A stretch of DNA of 64,000 bases, from positions 20,749 through 84,748 of the forward strand of contig CAZDET010000016.1 in the NCBI GenBank assembly GCA_964504335.1, in the 5' to 3' direction. Position 1 is the stretch's first letter. Each line of letters begins with the position of its first letter. The notes under the pieces are model-generated. The model saw nothing but the letters and a program-made list of their open reading frames with translations, was not told where the DNA came from and searched no databases. The position numbers and the translations under genes are program-made. The stretch is from CAZDET01 sp964504335 (GTDB lineage Bacteria; Bacteroidota; Bacteroidia; Chitinophagales; Saprospiraceae). Below are positions 8,387 through 17,566 of this stretch, piece by piece.

Positions 8387-9319
8387 ATGCGGCGCTCCAT
8401 GCTGAACAACCACTTATCATTCCTCCTGGCGCTCTCACTTGTGGCGTCCGTCTTATTCCCATCCTGCGGACCAGGATCAACGGCAGATAGTACGCTCAGC
8501 ATTCGCGGTTCCGACACCGAAGTGAATTTAGTGCTCGAACAAGCGGAAACGTACATGTCCATTAATCCCAACATCAGTATCTCCGTAACCGGGGGCGGAT
8601 CGGGCAGCGGAATTGCTGCCCTGATCAACGGCAAAACGGATATTGCCAACTCCAGTCGGGAAATGAAAGAGGCCGAACTAGATCTCGCCCGGCAACGGGA
8701 GGTAGAACCAGTCGCAATTGCCTTTGCCATCGACGCGATCGTTATGGCTACGAATGCTCAAAATCCAGTAGATTCAATCACCCTGGAACAACTTGGAAAG
8801 ATTTACAGCGGCGAATTCACCAACTGGTCCGAGGTTGGAGGAGCAGATATGCCAATCTCCCTTTACGGCCGCCAAAGCAATAGCGGCACATTTATCTATT
8901 TTCGGGATAATATCATCCGAGGTGAATACAGCCCAGACATGAAACAGATGAACGGAACCGCCCAAATTGTGGAAGGCATCAAAAATGATGTGGCGGGTAT
9001 CGGCTATGTGGGGATTGGATATGTGATCAATCAGGCTGGAAATAAGGTAGACGATTTGCAAGTGCTTCAAATCAAAACTACCCCGGATAGCCCGGCTGTT
9101 TCACCGCTTGAGGAAAACGTAGTGGAAGATGGCCGCTACCAGATAACTCGTCCGCTCTATCAATACACCGACGGCATTCCCACGGGAAATGCACGGGCTT
9201 TCATCCAATTTGAATTGAGTGAACAAGGGCAGGAAATTGTAAAGCGAAATGGCTATTTCCCATTGGGGAAAACGTATCAGGCGCAAAACGAAGAAATCGG
9301 AATATATGATCAGCAGTAA
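8387..9319 (+). CDS. pstS: Phosphate ABC transporter substrate-binding lipoprotein PstS
   Basis: Captures inorganic phosphate and delivers it to PstCA. The N-terminal signal ends in a lipobox (SVLFPSC, cysteine at about residue 27), so it is membrane-anchored. The PBP-like fold shows SIRGSDTEVNLV, TGGGSGSGIAALINGKTDIANSSREM and LYGRQSNSGTFIYFRDNI, which carry the phosphate-binding loop residues. Start codons GTG 8378, ATG 8387 and ATG 8399 are all possible; ATG 8387 leaves a normal signal peptide. First gene of pstSCAB; the next gene overlaps its 3' end by 14 bases. Confidence 0.95.
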   Translation: MRRSMLNNHLSFLLALSLVASVLFPSCGPGSTADSTLSIRGSDTEVNLVLEQAETYMSINPNISISVTGGGSGSGIAALINGKTDIANSSREMKEAELDLARQREVEPVAIAFAIDAIVMATNAQNPVDSITLEQLGKIYSGEFTNWSEVGGADMPISLYGRQSNSGTFIYFRDNIIRGEYSPDMKQMNGTAQIVEGIKNDVAGIGYVGIGYVINQAGNKVDDLQVLQIKTTPDSPAVSPLEENVVEDGRYQITRPLYQYTDGIPTGNARAFIQFELSEQGQEIVKRNGYFPLGKTYQAQNEEIGIYDQQ

Positions 9320-10187
9320 GACCATCGATCGCCGAATCCGCTACCTGTTTTATGCTACCGGACTGTTTGCAGTGTGCATTTTGATTGGCATCTTCCTCAT
9401 GCTCCTGATCAATGGGTTCCGCATGTTTGGGGAGGTTAGCCTGGGCAATTTCTTTTCTACGGAGTGGAATCCATCGGCCTACGGAGATTCTTCCTACGGG
9501 ATAATGGCTATGATTGTCAGCACCTTCATTGTATCTCTTGGGGCTATGATCCTGGCCGTCCCCATCGGTATTGGCACCGCTGCCTACTTGTCGGAGGTCG
9601 CACCGGATTGGATCCGGGAACTGCTCAAACCGACCATCGAAATGCTGGCGGCCATCCCTTCCGTTGCGGTCGGCTTCTTGGGCATTGTGTTGGTAGGGCC
9701 GGTCATCGCTGATTTGTTTGGGCTATCCAATGGGTTAAACGCCTTAAACGGTGCCATCCTGCTAGCCGTGATGGCCCTTCCGACGATCATCACCGTGGCG
9801 GAAGATGCCATGGAGGCAGTACCAAGGGCCTACCGCGAGGCTTCTTACGCACTGGGAGCCAATCGTTGGACCACCCTGGTAAGCGTCACCCTCCCCGCTT
9901 GCACTTCGGGCCTGATCGCAGCCGTCATGCTGGGCATGGGGCGAGCCATCGGAGAAACCATGACCGTGCTAATGGCCACGGGGAATGCAATTTCGATGCC
10001 AAACAGCTTTTTTGATCCAGTGCGCACAATGACCGCCACCATCGCAATCGAATTGGGTGAAACCCCCTTTGGCACTACCCATTACTACAGCTTATTCGCC
10101 ATCGGTGCGGTGCTTTTTCTGATAACACTATTATTCAACCTGCTCGCTGAACGCATAGCTGCAAGCTATCGGACAGCCGGTCGCTAA
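9306..10187 (+). CDS. pstC: Phosphate ABC transporter permease PstC
   Basis: Inner-membrane permease of 293 residues with about six transmembrane helices. The ABC-permease EAA loop is visible in MEAVPRAYREASYALGANRWTTL, and the GIGTAAYLSEVAPDWI and AIPSVAVGFLGI segments are typical of PstC. The ATG at 9306 overlaps the end of pstS, so the two are translationally coupled. An earlier in-frame ATG at 9249 lies deep in pstS and adds a non-family extension. Confidence 0.95.
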   Translation: MISSKTIDRRIRYLFYATGLFAVCILIGIFLMLLINGFRMFGEVSLGNFFSTEWNPSAYGDSSYGIMAMIVSTFIVSLGAMILAVPIGIGTAAYLSEVAPDWIRELLKPTIEMLAAIPSVAVGFLGIVLVGPVIADLFGLSNGLNALNGAILLAVMALPTIITVAEDAMEAVPRAYREASYALGANRWTTLVSVTLPACTSGLIAAVMLGMGRAIGETMTVLMATGNAISMPNSFFDPVRTMTATIAIELGETPFGTTHYYSLFAIGAVLFLITLLFNLLAERIAASYRTAGR

Positions 10188-10201
10188 AGAACTACCAGCT
10201 C

Positions 10202-11053
10202 ATGAATAGTTGGACCGATCGGATTGGAATTGGGTTACTAATTTGCTGTACGCTGATTGTTGTCGGGGCGCTTTTAGTCATTTTCATCGACCTCGGATCA
10301 AAAGGGATAGGAGTCGTGACTTGGGGGTTTTTGTCTGATTATCCCCGCCGGGGTATGACGGAAGGGGGCATTCTACCCGCCATTGTCGGTACCTTTTTAG
10401 TAACCATGACCACCGCGCTGTTCTCCATTCCTCTCGGCATTGCCGCAGCCATCTATCTGACCGAATACGCCCGCGACAGTTCGCTAACCCGACTTATCCG
10501 CGCATCTATTCGCAATTTGGCGGGGGTGCCTTCCATTATCTACGGGCTATTTGGGGTGGCCATTTTTGTGGAAGCTCTGGGAATGGGGGCTTCTGTGTTA
10601 GCGGCTGGGCTGACTCTTGGACTTCTCACGTTGCCCTACATCATCACCACCACCGAAGAAGCGTTGTTGGCGATTCCCGTTTCTGCGCGGGAAGGCTCCT
10701 ACGCCTTGGGGGCTAACCAATGGCAAACCATTCGGTCCATCGTATTGCCCAGTGCCGTCCCGGGTATCCTGACAGGCTCCATCCTCGGGTTGAGTCGGGC
10801 AGCGGGGGAGACGGCACCGATCCTGTTCACGGGGGCGGCCTTTTATCTCCGATTTTTACCGGCTTCGGTATTCGATGAATTTATGGCGCTGCCCTATCAT
10901 TTGTATATTCTCAGCACCCAGCATCACGCTATTGAAGAGGTCCGGCCGTTGGCCTACGGCACGGCAGTGGTGCTGGTGGGATTGGTCTTCTTACTCAATT
11001 TAGTTGCCTTCATCGTCCGATATCGATATCGAAAACGACTTGGTCGACTGTAA
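10202..11053 (+). CDS. pstA: Phosphate ABC transporter permease PstA
   Basis: 283 residues and six predicted membrane helices. It partners PstC to form the phosphate channel. Family features: YPRRGMTEGGILPAIVGT, PLGIAAAIYLTEYAR, LAGVPSIIYGLFG and the EAA loop LAIPVSAREGSYALGANQWQT. It begins 14 bases after pstC and is followed 9 bases later by pstB, in the same operon. Confidence 0.95.
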   Translation: MNSWTDRIGIGLLICCTLIVVGALLVIFIDLGSKGIGVVTWGFLSDYPRRGMTEGGILPAIVGTFLVTMTTALFSIPLGIAAAIYLTEYARDSSLTRLIRASIRNLAGVPSIIYGLFGVAIFVEALGMGASVLAAGLTLGLLTLPYIITTTEEALLAIPVSAREGSYALGANQWQTIRSIVLPSAVPGILTGSILGLSRAAGETAPILFTGAAFYLRFLPASVFDEFMALPYHLYILSTQHHAIEEVRPLAYGTAVVLVGLVFLLNLVAFIVRYRYRKRLGRL

Positions 11054-11062
11054 ACTACCCCT

Positions 11063-11815
11063 ATGGATCAGCCAAAACTGGATATTCGAAAACTCAATCT
11101 CTACTTCGGCAAAAAACGCATTCTCAAGGATGTCGATCTGCCAATTGCAGAACGGGAAATAACCGCCCTGATCGGGCCGAGTGGCAGTGGCAAGTCTACT
11201 TTGATTCGTTCTATTAACCGCATGCACGACCTGGATTCCTCGGCCCGGGTAACCGGAGAGGTCTGGCTCGACGGAGAAGATATTCTCGCCCCTGATCGCG
11301 ATGTCGTTGCCGTTCGACGGAAAGTGGGAATGGTATTTCAAAAACCCAACCCCTTTGCCAAATCCATTTTTGACAACGTAGCCTACGGCCTTCGTATCAA
11401 CGGCATGAAAAAAGATATTAAAGGCAAAGTAGAACAAAGCCTCAAAGACAGCTCGCTCTGGGAAGAAGTCCAGGACGATTTACAAAAAAACGCCCTGCGT
11501 CTTTCCGGCGGCCAACAGCAGCGGCTCTGCATCGCCCGTGCCATTGCGGTCAAACCGGAGGTCATCCTGATGGACGAACCTTGCTCCGCCCTCGATCCGG
11601 TAAGCACCGCCAAAATCGAAAAATTGCTCCTGCGCCTCAAGGAAGAATATACAATCGTCATCGTGACTCACAACATGCAGCAAGCCCAACGCATCGCCGA
11701 CAAAACCGCCGTCATGTACCTGGGAGAATTAATCGAATTTGGACCTACTAAACGCGTCTTTAACGAACCGGAATCCGAAACGGTCCGTGATTACGTGAGT
11801 GGTAATTTCGGATAA
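11063..11815 (+). CDS. pstB: Phosphate ABC transporter ATP-binding protein PstB
   Basis: 250-residue ATPase that powers PstCA. Walker A GPSGSGKST (residues 38-46), a Q-loop in VGMVFQKPNPF, signature LSGGQQQRLCIARA, Walker B VILMDEPCSALDP and the H-loop VTHNM are all present, and PFAKSIFDNVAYG is characteristic of PstB. Last gene of the operon; no phoU follows, which is unusual for pst operons. The convergent carrier gene ends 20 bases downstream. Confidence 0.96.
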   Translation: MDQPKLDIRKLNLYFGKKRILKDVDLPIAEREITALIGPSGSGKSTLIRSINRMHDLDSSARVTGEVWLDGEDILAPDRDVVAVRRKVGMVFQKPNPFAKSIFDNVAYGLRINGMKKDIKGKVEQSLKDSSLWEEVQDDLQKNALRLSGGQQQRLCIARAIAVKPEVILMDEPCSALDPVSTAKIEKLLLRLKEEYTIVIVTHNMQQAQRIADKTAVMYLGELIEFGPTKRVFNEPESETVRDYVSGNFG

Positions 11816-11835
11816 TGTACCTCTCATTTGGCACA

Positions 11836-13227
11836 TCAACCATACCCAATCCCCACCGCCACCAACAGGAACACCCATGCGATTAGCAATAGCGCCAGCA
11901 CCACCGGCCAGATAAATCGCAGCCACCGATCAAATGGTACCCGACTCAGGCTGAGCATAGCGATCAACCCGCCGAGGGTTGGATTAAACAGATTCGTCAC
12001 ACCATCCCCGATCTGAAAAGCCAAGATGGTAGTTTGTCGAGTAAGCTGTAGTAGTTCTCCGACGGGGATCATAATTGGAAGCGTCGCCAACGCCTGACCA
12101 CTACCCGAAGGAATGAAGAGATTAATAACCGATTGGGCCATCGACATGACAATAGCGGAGCCGTAAAGAGGTAAGTACTGCAAAAGTTCGGTAAGCTGAT
12201 AGGCGATGGTATCTCCGATGTGTCCCATTTCCAACAACACTTTAATTGCCGTGGCATAGCCAACCATAAAGGCGCCGGGTGCAACAACTCCTACCGACCG
12301 CAAAACAGTATCCCCCAATGTCCGTCCGCCTAACCGGGCCACTATCGCCACGACTATCGTGATCATCAAAAAAACGGCGGATACTTCATTGAGGTACCAC
12401 CCGTAGACGAATACGCCGTATAGCATTACGCCAATCCCCAGCAAAAAAACCATCAGCACCAGGCGGTTAGTGTTGCTCAGACGGTAGGATTCCAGAGGCT
12501 GCGATAATTCCAGTCCATCCTGATCCAGCCCCTGACCCAAGCTCGATCCGGGCTCCATTCCTATTCGCCGAAAGTACCGAACATTATATAGGGCTAACAG
12601 ACTTAAGCCGGAGAAACACAGCGCACTCCGCAGCCCCGCCCCACTGAAAAGCGGAAGCTCGGCTATTTGGTGTCCAACCCCGACCGTGTAGGGGTTGATG
12701 GGCGACAGGCCGAAGCCGACCGTAATGGCCCCCACCGACATCCCGGCCGCCAAAATTAAGTCGCCGCCAATCGATAAACTAATGAGCGCCGCAATGGGCA
12801 CCAGCGCAATATTGTTCTCGTAGCCTACAACCACCCCGCAAAGCCCATAAATAAAAGTTAGCAGAATGATAAGGGCCATCGGCCGTTTCTGGCCCAATCG
12901 ATGAACGAGTACTCCTACGGCGTTTTCGATCGTTCGGGTTTTCTCCAACACCCCAAACATAATGCCGCTTGCCAATACAATGAAGATGATCTCTGCGGCC
13001 GTCTTAAAGCCAAGTGGGAACGCGCGAAACAGGTCGAGTAATCCTACCGGAGTCTGCTCGACCGTATGGTAAGAACCGGGAATGACCCTTGCTCGCCCAT
13101 CCACCGCAGCCCGCTCGAAGGTGCCGGCAGGCAGCACATAAGTGAGTACTACGGTAACGAGCATAATCCCGAACAACAAGACGACCGGATGAGGAACACT
13201 CAAATACCAACGATTTTTACGCGCCAT
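11836..13227 (-). CDS. DcuC/YfcC-family carrier (C4-dicarboxylate or amino-acid-type)
   Basis: Integral membrane carrier of 463 residues with about 11-12 helices, of the PF03606 (DcuC/YfcC) family. Typical motifs include VPHPVVLLFGIMLVTVVLTYVLPAGTFER at the N-terminus, VGYENNIALVPIA, GFGLSPINPYTVGVGH, and the C-terminal hairpin IPSGSGQALATLPIMIP plus DGVTNLFNPTLGGLIAML. Substrates in the family are dicarboxylates or basic amino acids; none can be assigned here. It starts 18 bases after the kinase stop and is the last gene of a three-gene minus-strand operon. Confidence 0.85.
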   Translation of the reverse strand: MARKNRWYLSVPHPVVLLFGIMLVTVVLTYVLPAGTFERAAVDGRARVIPGSYHTVEQTPVGLLDLFRAFPLGFKTAAEIIFIVLASGIMFGVLEKTRTIENAVGVLVHRLGQKRPMALIILLTFIYGLCGVVVGYENNIALVPIAALISLSIGGDLILAAGMSVGAITVGFGLSPINPYTVGVGHQIAELPLFSGAGLRSALCFSGLSLLALYNVRYFRRIGMEPGSSLGQGLDQDGLELSQPLESYRLSNTNRLVLMVFLLGIGVMLYGVFVYGWYLNEVSAVFLMITIVVAIVARLGGRTLGDTVLRSVGVVAPGAFMVGYATAIKVLLEMGHIGDTIAYQLTELLQYLPLYGSAIVMSMAQSVINLFIPSGSGQALATLPIMIPVGELLQLTRQTTILAFQIGDGVTNLFNPTLGGLIAMLSLSRVPFDRWLRFIWPVVLALLLIAWVFLLVAVGIGYG

Positions 13228-13245
13228 GCTGAATTACAGTTGAAT

Positions 13246-13983
13246 CTAGGGTAGGGAAGGGGGCTGGAAGGATAGCTGCCGGTATACCTCCTGGGCGCTA
13301 CCAAGCACAGCCATCCGAGGGGTATAGCCCTGTAGAAAATGGTATTGAATAAACAAGGACGTAAATAAATCGCCCGCGCCGGAAATCGCTCGTGGGATGC
13401 GGTCGCTACGAACGATTTCATCGGTCGTAGCGTCAATCAGGCGATTTCCGATTCCGTTAGTGAGCGGATAACTGGTGATGATCCAATTGGTGGTAGGAAA
13501 TCGCTCGCGTAGTTGCTCGATTCCCTGATCGAGATCTGACTCACCGGTTAGTAGAAGAACTTCCGTACGGTTGGGGGTCGCCCAGTTGGCTCGTTCAAGC
13601 AAGCCGGGCCAACTGGCAATAATTTCGGCGTCGACATAAGGCTTGCCGTTGTCTCCGCAAATCGGGTCTACAACGATCGCGGTGATGATTTCCCGAAAGT
13701 CTTCGAGTACGCTGCTTATTTCTTCAATTTGCGTAGCGTCAGCCAGATACCCAATGAGAACGACAACGGAGTGGTTGTTATCCGCCACGTGGTGGAGGCT
13801 TCCGCGAAGATTAGCTTCGAAATCATAGCCGAATCGCTGGTGGCCGGGCACATTACCCAGCCCGGTCAGCAATAAGGAAGGTACGGCCAAAACGCGCGCG
13901 CCCAGTACCTGTAATACGCATTTCAAACCAGCGCCGCCGTAGGCCGGTAAACTGTGAACAGCAAGGACGAGTGGTGCACTCAA
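13246..13983 (-). CDS. Pyridoxal kinase-like PfkB/ribokinase-superfamily enzyme
   Basis: 245 residues. Recognisable features of the PdxY/PdxK branch: VLAVHSLPAYGGAGLKCVLQVL at the N-terminus, VVDPICGDNGKPYV (the DPVMGD-type loop), the TPNRTEVLLLTG motif and the catalytic GAGD motif in ISGAGDLFTSLF. Expected to phosphorylate pyridoxal/pyridoxine (B6 salvage); ThiD-like hydroxymethylpyrimidine activity is the alternative. Its start lies 2 bases from the GH13 stop, so it is co-transcribed with the amylase and the carrier, an odd grouping with no clear pathway logic. Confidence 0.8.
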   Translation of the reverse strand: MSAPLVLAVHSLPAYGGAGLKCVLQVLGARVLAVPSLLLTGLGNVPGHQRFGYDFEANLRGSLHHVADNNHSVVVLIGYLADATQIEEISSVLEDFREIITAIVVDPICGDNGKPYVDAEIIASWPGLLERANWATPNRTEVLLLTGESDLDQGIEQLRERFPTTNWIITSYPLTNGIGNRLIDATTDEIVRSDRIPRAISGAGDLFTSLFIQYHFLQGYTPRMAVLGSAQEVYRQLSFQPPSLP

Positions 13984-13985
13984 CG

Positions 13986-15923
13986 TTATTCTTTTTGAAA
14001 CACCAGGGTGCGGCCGCTCAGCGGCGGTAGTGTAAGTGTAAGGGTTCCGGACTGCGTCTCTACCGTTAATCGGGGTTCCAACCCATCGCGATACGTCCCT
14101 TCATGTAAAGTGCCCACTGTTGCGGTTTGATTGGTGTCGGATAAATTGAAAATTGTGATGATTTCATCTCCTCCCTCGTTGTAGCGGCGGTAAGCAAATA
14201 GCCTATTGGCGTCATCCGTTAGCAAAAACTCCACCTCACCAGTGGCCAGCACAGGATGGGCCTGTCGGTAGTTGGCCAGTTGCGCAATGTATTGATAGAG
14301 CGCCAGATCGGGTGCCACCGCTTCGGATGCCCGATCGCGATCGGGATAATAGTGGGTCGCCTCCGGTTGGTATTCCAGGTCCGACCACACCACCGGCTTG
14401 CGATTGTCGGGGTCGTCGCCACCCCACATGCCGACCTCGTCGCCGTTCCAGATATGTGGCCCGCCGGGAAAGGTGAATTGATGCAGGAAAAACAGGCGCA
14501 TCCGCTCGAGCGTCTCCGCACCCGGTTTGCCAATGTGGTAATCGGGATTGCCGCGTGGCCCGGCTTCGAATTTGTACTTCGTCTTGTTGGCAAAGGAGGT
14601 TGCCAGCCGCGGACTATCGTGGGTGCCCGATACATTCATCATCGCCTGGATATTGCCTGCCGTCAGGTTGCTCGTCATTGAATCCCATTTTGCAGCGAAC
14701 TGGGAAGGCGTTGCCGTCGGAATAGATTGAGCAAACAACCCTCGGGCCAGACGGTACCAGCGGTAGTTCATCACGGCATCAAATACGTCGCCCTCCAGGT
14801 AGGGTTTGGGGTCCAGCAGGTTGTCCGGATACAATTCCCACCAAATTTCCCCAACGAGGTAAGCATCCGGCTTGACCGAGCGGACAAACTCCCGGTAATC
14901 GCGCCAGAAACCCAGCGTCATTTCACCAGCTACATCCAATCGAAACCCATCGATTCCATCCGATGGGTCGCCGTCGCCGTTGGGATCGAGCCAACGTTTA
15001 CTCACATTAAAAATGTGTTGCTTCAGAGACTCGGAATGCAGGTTGCCCTCGATGGGTTGAAGCCGTTCCGGCTCTTCCGCGATAGGCTGAGTGATCACAT
15101 CTTCCCTCAAAACGGGTAGTGCTTTAATGCCGAACCATCCTTCGTATTCGAATTCATTTTCGGCAGTGGAGGGATCGTCAAAGGATTCGACGGAATACCA
15201 GTCCACAAACCGGGAGTTGGCACCGTTTTGCTGCACATCGGCCAGCGCCCAAAAGGTCTGGCCGGTGTGGTTCCAGGAGTAATCCAGAATAACGCGGATA
15301 TCCCGCTCGTGCAGCGCATCAACCAGTTCCAAGAAGAGGCTGTCGGCCGAAGTCCACTGCCAGGTGGCCGGATCATCCGGCGTTTCAGCGGCCATGATCG
15401 CCACATCCCGGTCGGGGTCCGGACCAAAATTCCGGTCGATGTGGCGGTAATGTCGGGCGTCGTATTTGTGTAGAGAGGGCGCATCGTTGACCGGATTAAA
15501 GTAAATGGCCGTAACACCGAGACTATCGATGTAGTCAATTTTGTCTAGCACCCCCTGAAGGTCGCCCCCGTATCGGCGCAGCTGAACGCCCCGGTAAAAA
15601 TCGGAGTCCGGCAGCTCGGAATACCAGGGATCAAGCTCGTACCAATCGTGGCCCCAAGGTGTCACGGACCAGGTTGCCGGAATGACTTCCGTTACCGCAC
15701 CCTGCATATCCACCGGGCGAGGATCATTCGTCGGATCGCCATTCCGGAAGCGCTCCACAAAGATTTGGTACCAAATAGCTTCCTTCGACCAATGCGGCGC
15801 TTCACCGAAAGCTGTTTCCTCAGCTGGTGAAGTAGATGCTTCCGTAGTCGTTTCCGTCTCGGAGGAGGGGGTACATCCAAGCAGCCCGAAGGCTAACAAT
15901 ACGATAATTAATTGATATTTCAT
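13986..15923 (-). CDS. GH13 alpha-amylase-family lipoprotein
   Basis: 645-residue glycoside hydrolase acting on alpha-glucans at the cell surface or in the periplasm. Lipobox LLGC (Cys17) is followed by a Ser/Thr/Glu linker. The TIM barrel runs from about residue 45: IWYQIFVERF, VTAIYFNPVND, VILDYSWNHTG, GFRLDV (nucleophile Asp330), YLVGEIWWE (acid/base Glu359) and SGTHDS (Asp436). A C-terminal beta-sandwich ends at LPPLSGRTLVFQKE. DPNGDGDPSDG looks like a calcium site. First gene of the operon with the kinase and carrier. The SusC/D locus is 5 kb away, so a shared glucan pathway is possible but unproven. Confidence 0.93.
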   Translation of the reverse strand: MKYQLIIVLLAFGLLGCTPSSETETTTEASTSPAEETAFGEAPHWSKEAIWYQIFVERFRNGDPTNDPRPVDMQGAVTEVIPATWSVTPWGHDWYELDPWYSELPDSDFYRGVQLRRYGGDLQGVLDKIDYIDSLGVTAIYFNPVNDAPSLHKYDARHYRHIDRNFGPDPDRDVAIMAAETPDDPATWQWTSADSLFLELVDALHERDIRVILDYSWNHTGQTFWALADVQQNGANSRFVDWYSVESFDDPSTAENEFEYEGWFGIKALPVLREDVITQPIAEEPERLQPIEGNLHSESLKQHIFNVSKRWLDPNGDGDPSDGIDGFRLDVAGEMTLGFWRDYREFVRSVKPDAYLVGEIWWELYPDNLLDPKPYLEGDVFDAVMNYRWYRLARGLFAQSIPTATPSQFAAKWDSMTSNLTAGNIQAMMNVSGTHDSPRLATSFANKTKYKFEAGPRGNPDYHIGKPGAETLERMRLFFLHQFTFPGGPHIWNGDEVGMWGGDDPDNRKPVVWSDLEYQPEATHYYPDRDRASEAVAPDLALYQYIAQLANYRQAHPVLATGEVEFLLTDDANRLFAYRRYNEGGDEIITIFNLSDTNQTATVGTLHEGTYRDGLEPRLTVETQSGTLTLTLPPLSGRTLVFQKE

Positions 15924-16092
15924 TTTACTCAGTTAGTACTTTCTCGTCAAATAAATTTCAACTGATTTTCTAAAGCTCGCCGCGAAATTCCACCCCCTCG
16001 TTTAAAAAACTACCGCCAAGAACACCGACAGGACAGAAGAAGGGCCATAAATTGGGCAGCTAGCACGTTTGCATTGCACAAATACCAAGCAC

Positions 16093-16818
16093 ATGATCCT
16101 TCGCAGTCTACTAATCCTCGGCTTGTTCGTCACCATCATTGCTCCGGCAGAGGCTCAATTATTTGACAAGATTAAGAAAAAAGCGGAAGACCTCGTCGGT
16201 GGGGGAGGTCTTAGCCAGGAAGAAGCCGGAAACGGCCTCAAGGAGGCCTTGAATATTGGCGTTAAAGAAGCGGTCGATTTCCTTTCCGCTGAAGATGGCT
16301 ACCTGGAAAGCCCTTACAAGATCCTCGTACCCGAGGAGGCCCAAATCGTCGTTAGTAACCTCAAAGCGGTACCTGGTTTTGGGAATGTTGAGCAACAACT
16401 CGTAGAAAAGATGAACCGCGCCGCTGAGTTGGCCGCCGAAAAAGCGACCCCCATCTTCGTGAATGCGATTAAACAGCTGACCTTTCAGGATGCCCTCAAC
16501 ATCCTCGCCGGTGAACAGGATGCGGCCACCATGTACCTCAGGCGGACCACCTCCGAATCGCTCTACGCCGAATTTCAACCCATCATTCAGGCCAGTCTCG
16601 ACGAGGTCAACGCCCGGGAGTACTGGCGCGGTGCCGTAAATGCCTACAATAAAATTCCGCTCGTACGCAAAACCAATCCCGAATTGGATGACCACGTTAC
16701 CAACAAGGCTCTGGATGGCCTCTTTGCGCTAATTGCCAAGAAAGAGGAAGGCATCCGGGATAATCCCGCCTTACGAACCTCGGAGTTGTTGCGTAAAGTA
16801 TTCGGCAGTCAGGACTAA
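16093..16818 (+). CDS. DUF4197 exported protein
   Basis: 241 residues with a signal peptide (MILRSLLILGLFVTIIAPAEAQ). The mature protein is helical and matches DUF4197: GLSQEEAGNGLKEALNIGVKEAVDFL, YKILVPEE, a long helix of VEKMNRAAELAAEKATPIF, TFQDALNILAGEQDAAT and a C-terminal ALDGLFALIAKKEEGIRDNP. The family is widespread in Bacteroidota and Proteobacteria without known function. The ATG at 16093 fits the signal peptide; an in-frame TTG at 16069 would only add an unlikely extension. A strong terminator follows at 16893. Confidence 0.88.
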   Translation: MILRSLLILGLFVTIIAPAEAQLFDKIKKKAEDLVGGGGLSQEEAGNGLKEALNIGVKEAVDFLSAEDGYLESPYKILVPEEAQIVVSNLKAVPGFGNVEQQLVEKMNRAAELAAEKATPIFVNAIKQLTFQDALNILAGEQDAATMYLRRTTSESLYAEFQPIIQASLDEVNAREYWRGAVNAYNKIPLVRKTNPELDDHVTNKALDGLFALIAKKEEGIRDNPALRTSELLRKVFGSQD

Positions 16819-17140
16819 CCCAGAAACATGTAATCTCGAATAGTTCGTTTTCGAAGAATATATATCATCTACTCAATTGGATTAATCCAAAGGCACCCTT
16901 CCCATCAAGCTAGTTGGGAAGGGTGCTTTGTTTATTCTAGACTGGTTGAAGTTAATTTTATATCAAGTAATTGAATATCAATTGACTGTTCTCTAAGATT
17001 ATGCGTACTTGCAATTGGTCATTACCAAGATTAAGATTCAGAAGTGACTTTTCCCTGATCCTGCCGTCACGAAAAATAGAGATTACCTCTAAACAAATTA
17101 TAATCTTAAATCCTCATTCATCCAATCAAAACGAAAATCC
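16819..17140. other. Intergenic region with terminator
   Basis: 322 bases between the DUF4197 gene and mscL. It contains the hairpin at 16893-16926 and an AT-rich stretch upstream of mscL that presumably holds its promoter. I see no gene. Confidence 0.7.
16893..16926 (+). terminator. Rho-independent terminator after DUF4197 gene
   Basis: A perfect 12-bp stem, GCACCCTTCCCA (16893-16904) with TGGGAAGGGTGC (16915-16926), 10-base loop, followed by TTTGTTTATTC. Confidence 0.85.
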
Positions 17141-17566
17141 ATGCTAAAGGAGTTCAAAGACTTCATCATGCGCGGCAACGTGCTCGAGCTAGCCGTAGCC
17201 GTGATCATTGCCGGAGCCTTCGGATTGATCGTCAAGTCCTTTACTTCCGATATCCTGTTGCCACCCATTGGGTTGGCACTGGGAGATGTCGACTTCACGG
17301 CCTTGGAGCTGGTCCTACAACCAGAAGTACTCAATGCGGCCGGTGAAGTACTCGAAGAAAAAGTGGCGATTCGCTACGGACAATTCATTCAGACGATCCT
17401 CGACTTCGTTATCATCGCCTTTGTCATTTTCATGATTGTACGGACGTACAACAATATGAAAAAGAAAGAGGAAGAAGCTCCGGCTCCGGCCGAACCGCCC
17501 AAACCTACAGCGGAAGAACTTCTGACGGATATCCGCGAGCTCCTGAAAGGCAATACGTCGACTTAA
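17141..17566 (+). CDS. mscL: Large-conductance mechanosensitive channel MscL
   Basis: 141-residue inner-membrane channel that opens on hypo-osmotic shock. FKDFIMRGNVLELAVAVIIAGAFG is the conserved N-terminal amphipathic helix and TM1; TM2 is FIQTILDFVIIAFVIFMIV; a charged, Pro/Ala-rich linker (KKKEEEAPAPAEPP) leads to the C-terminal helix EELLTDIRELLKG. The length is normal. It abuts the convergent FG-GAP gene, with stop codons side by side. Confidence 0.97.
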   Translation: MLKEFKDFIMRGNVLELAVAVIIAGAFGLIVKSFTSDILLPPIGLALGDVDFTALELVLQPEVLNAAGEVLEEKVAIRYGQFIQTILDFVIIAFVIFMIVRTYNNMKKKEEEAPAPAEPPKPTAEELLTDIRELLKGNTST

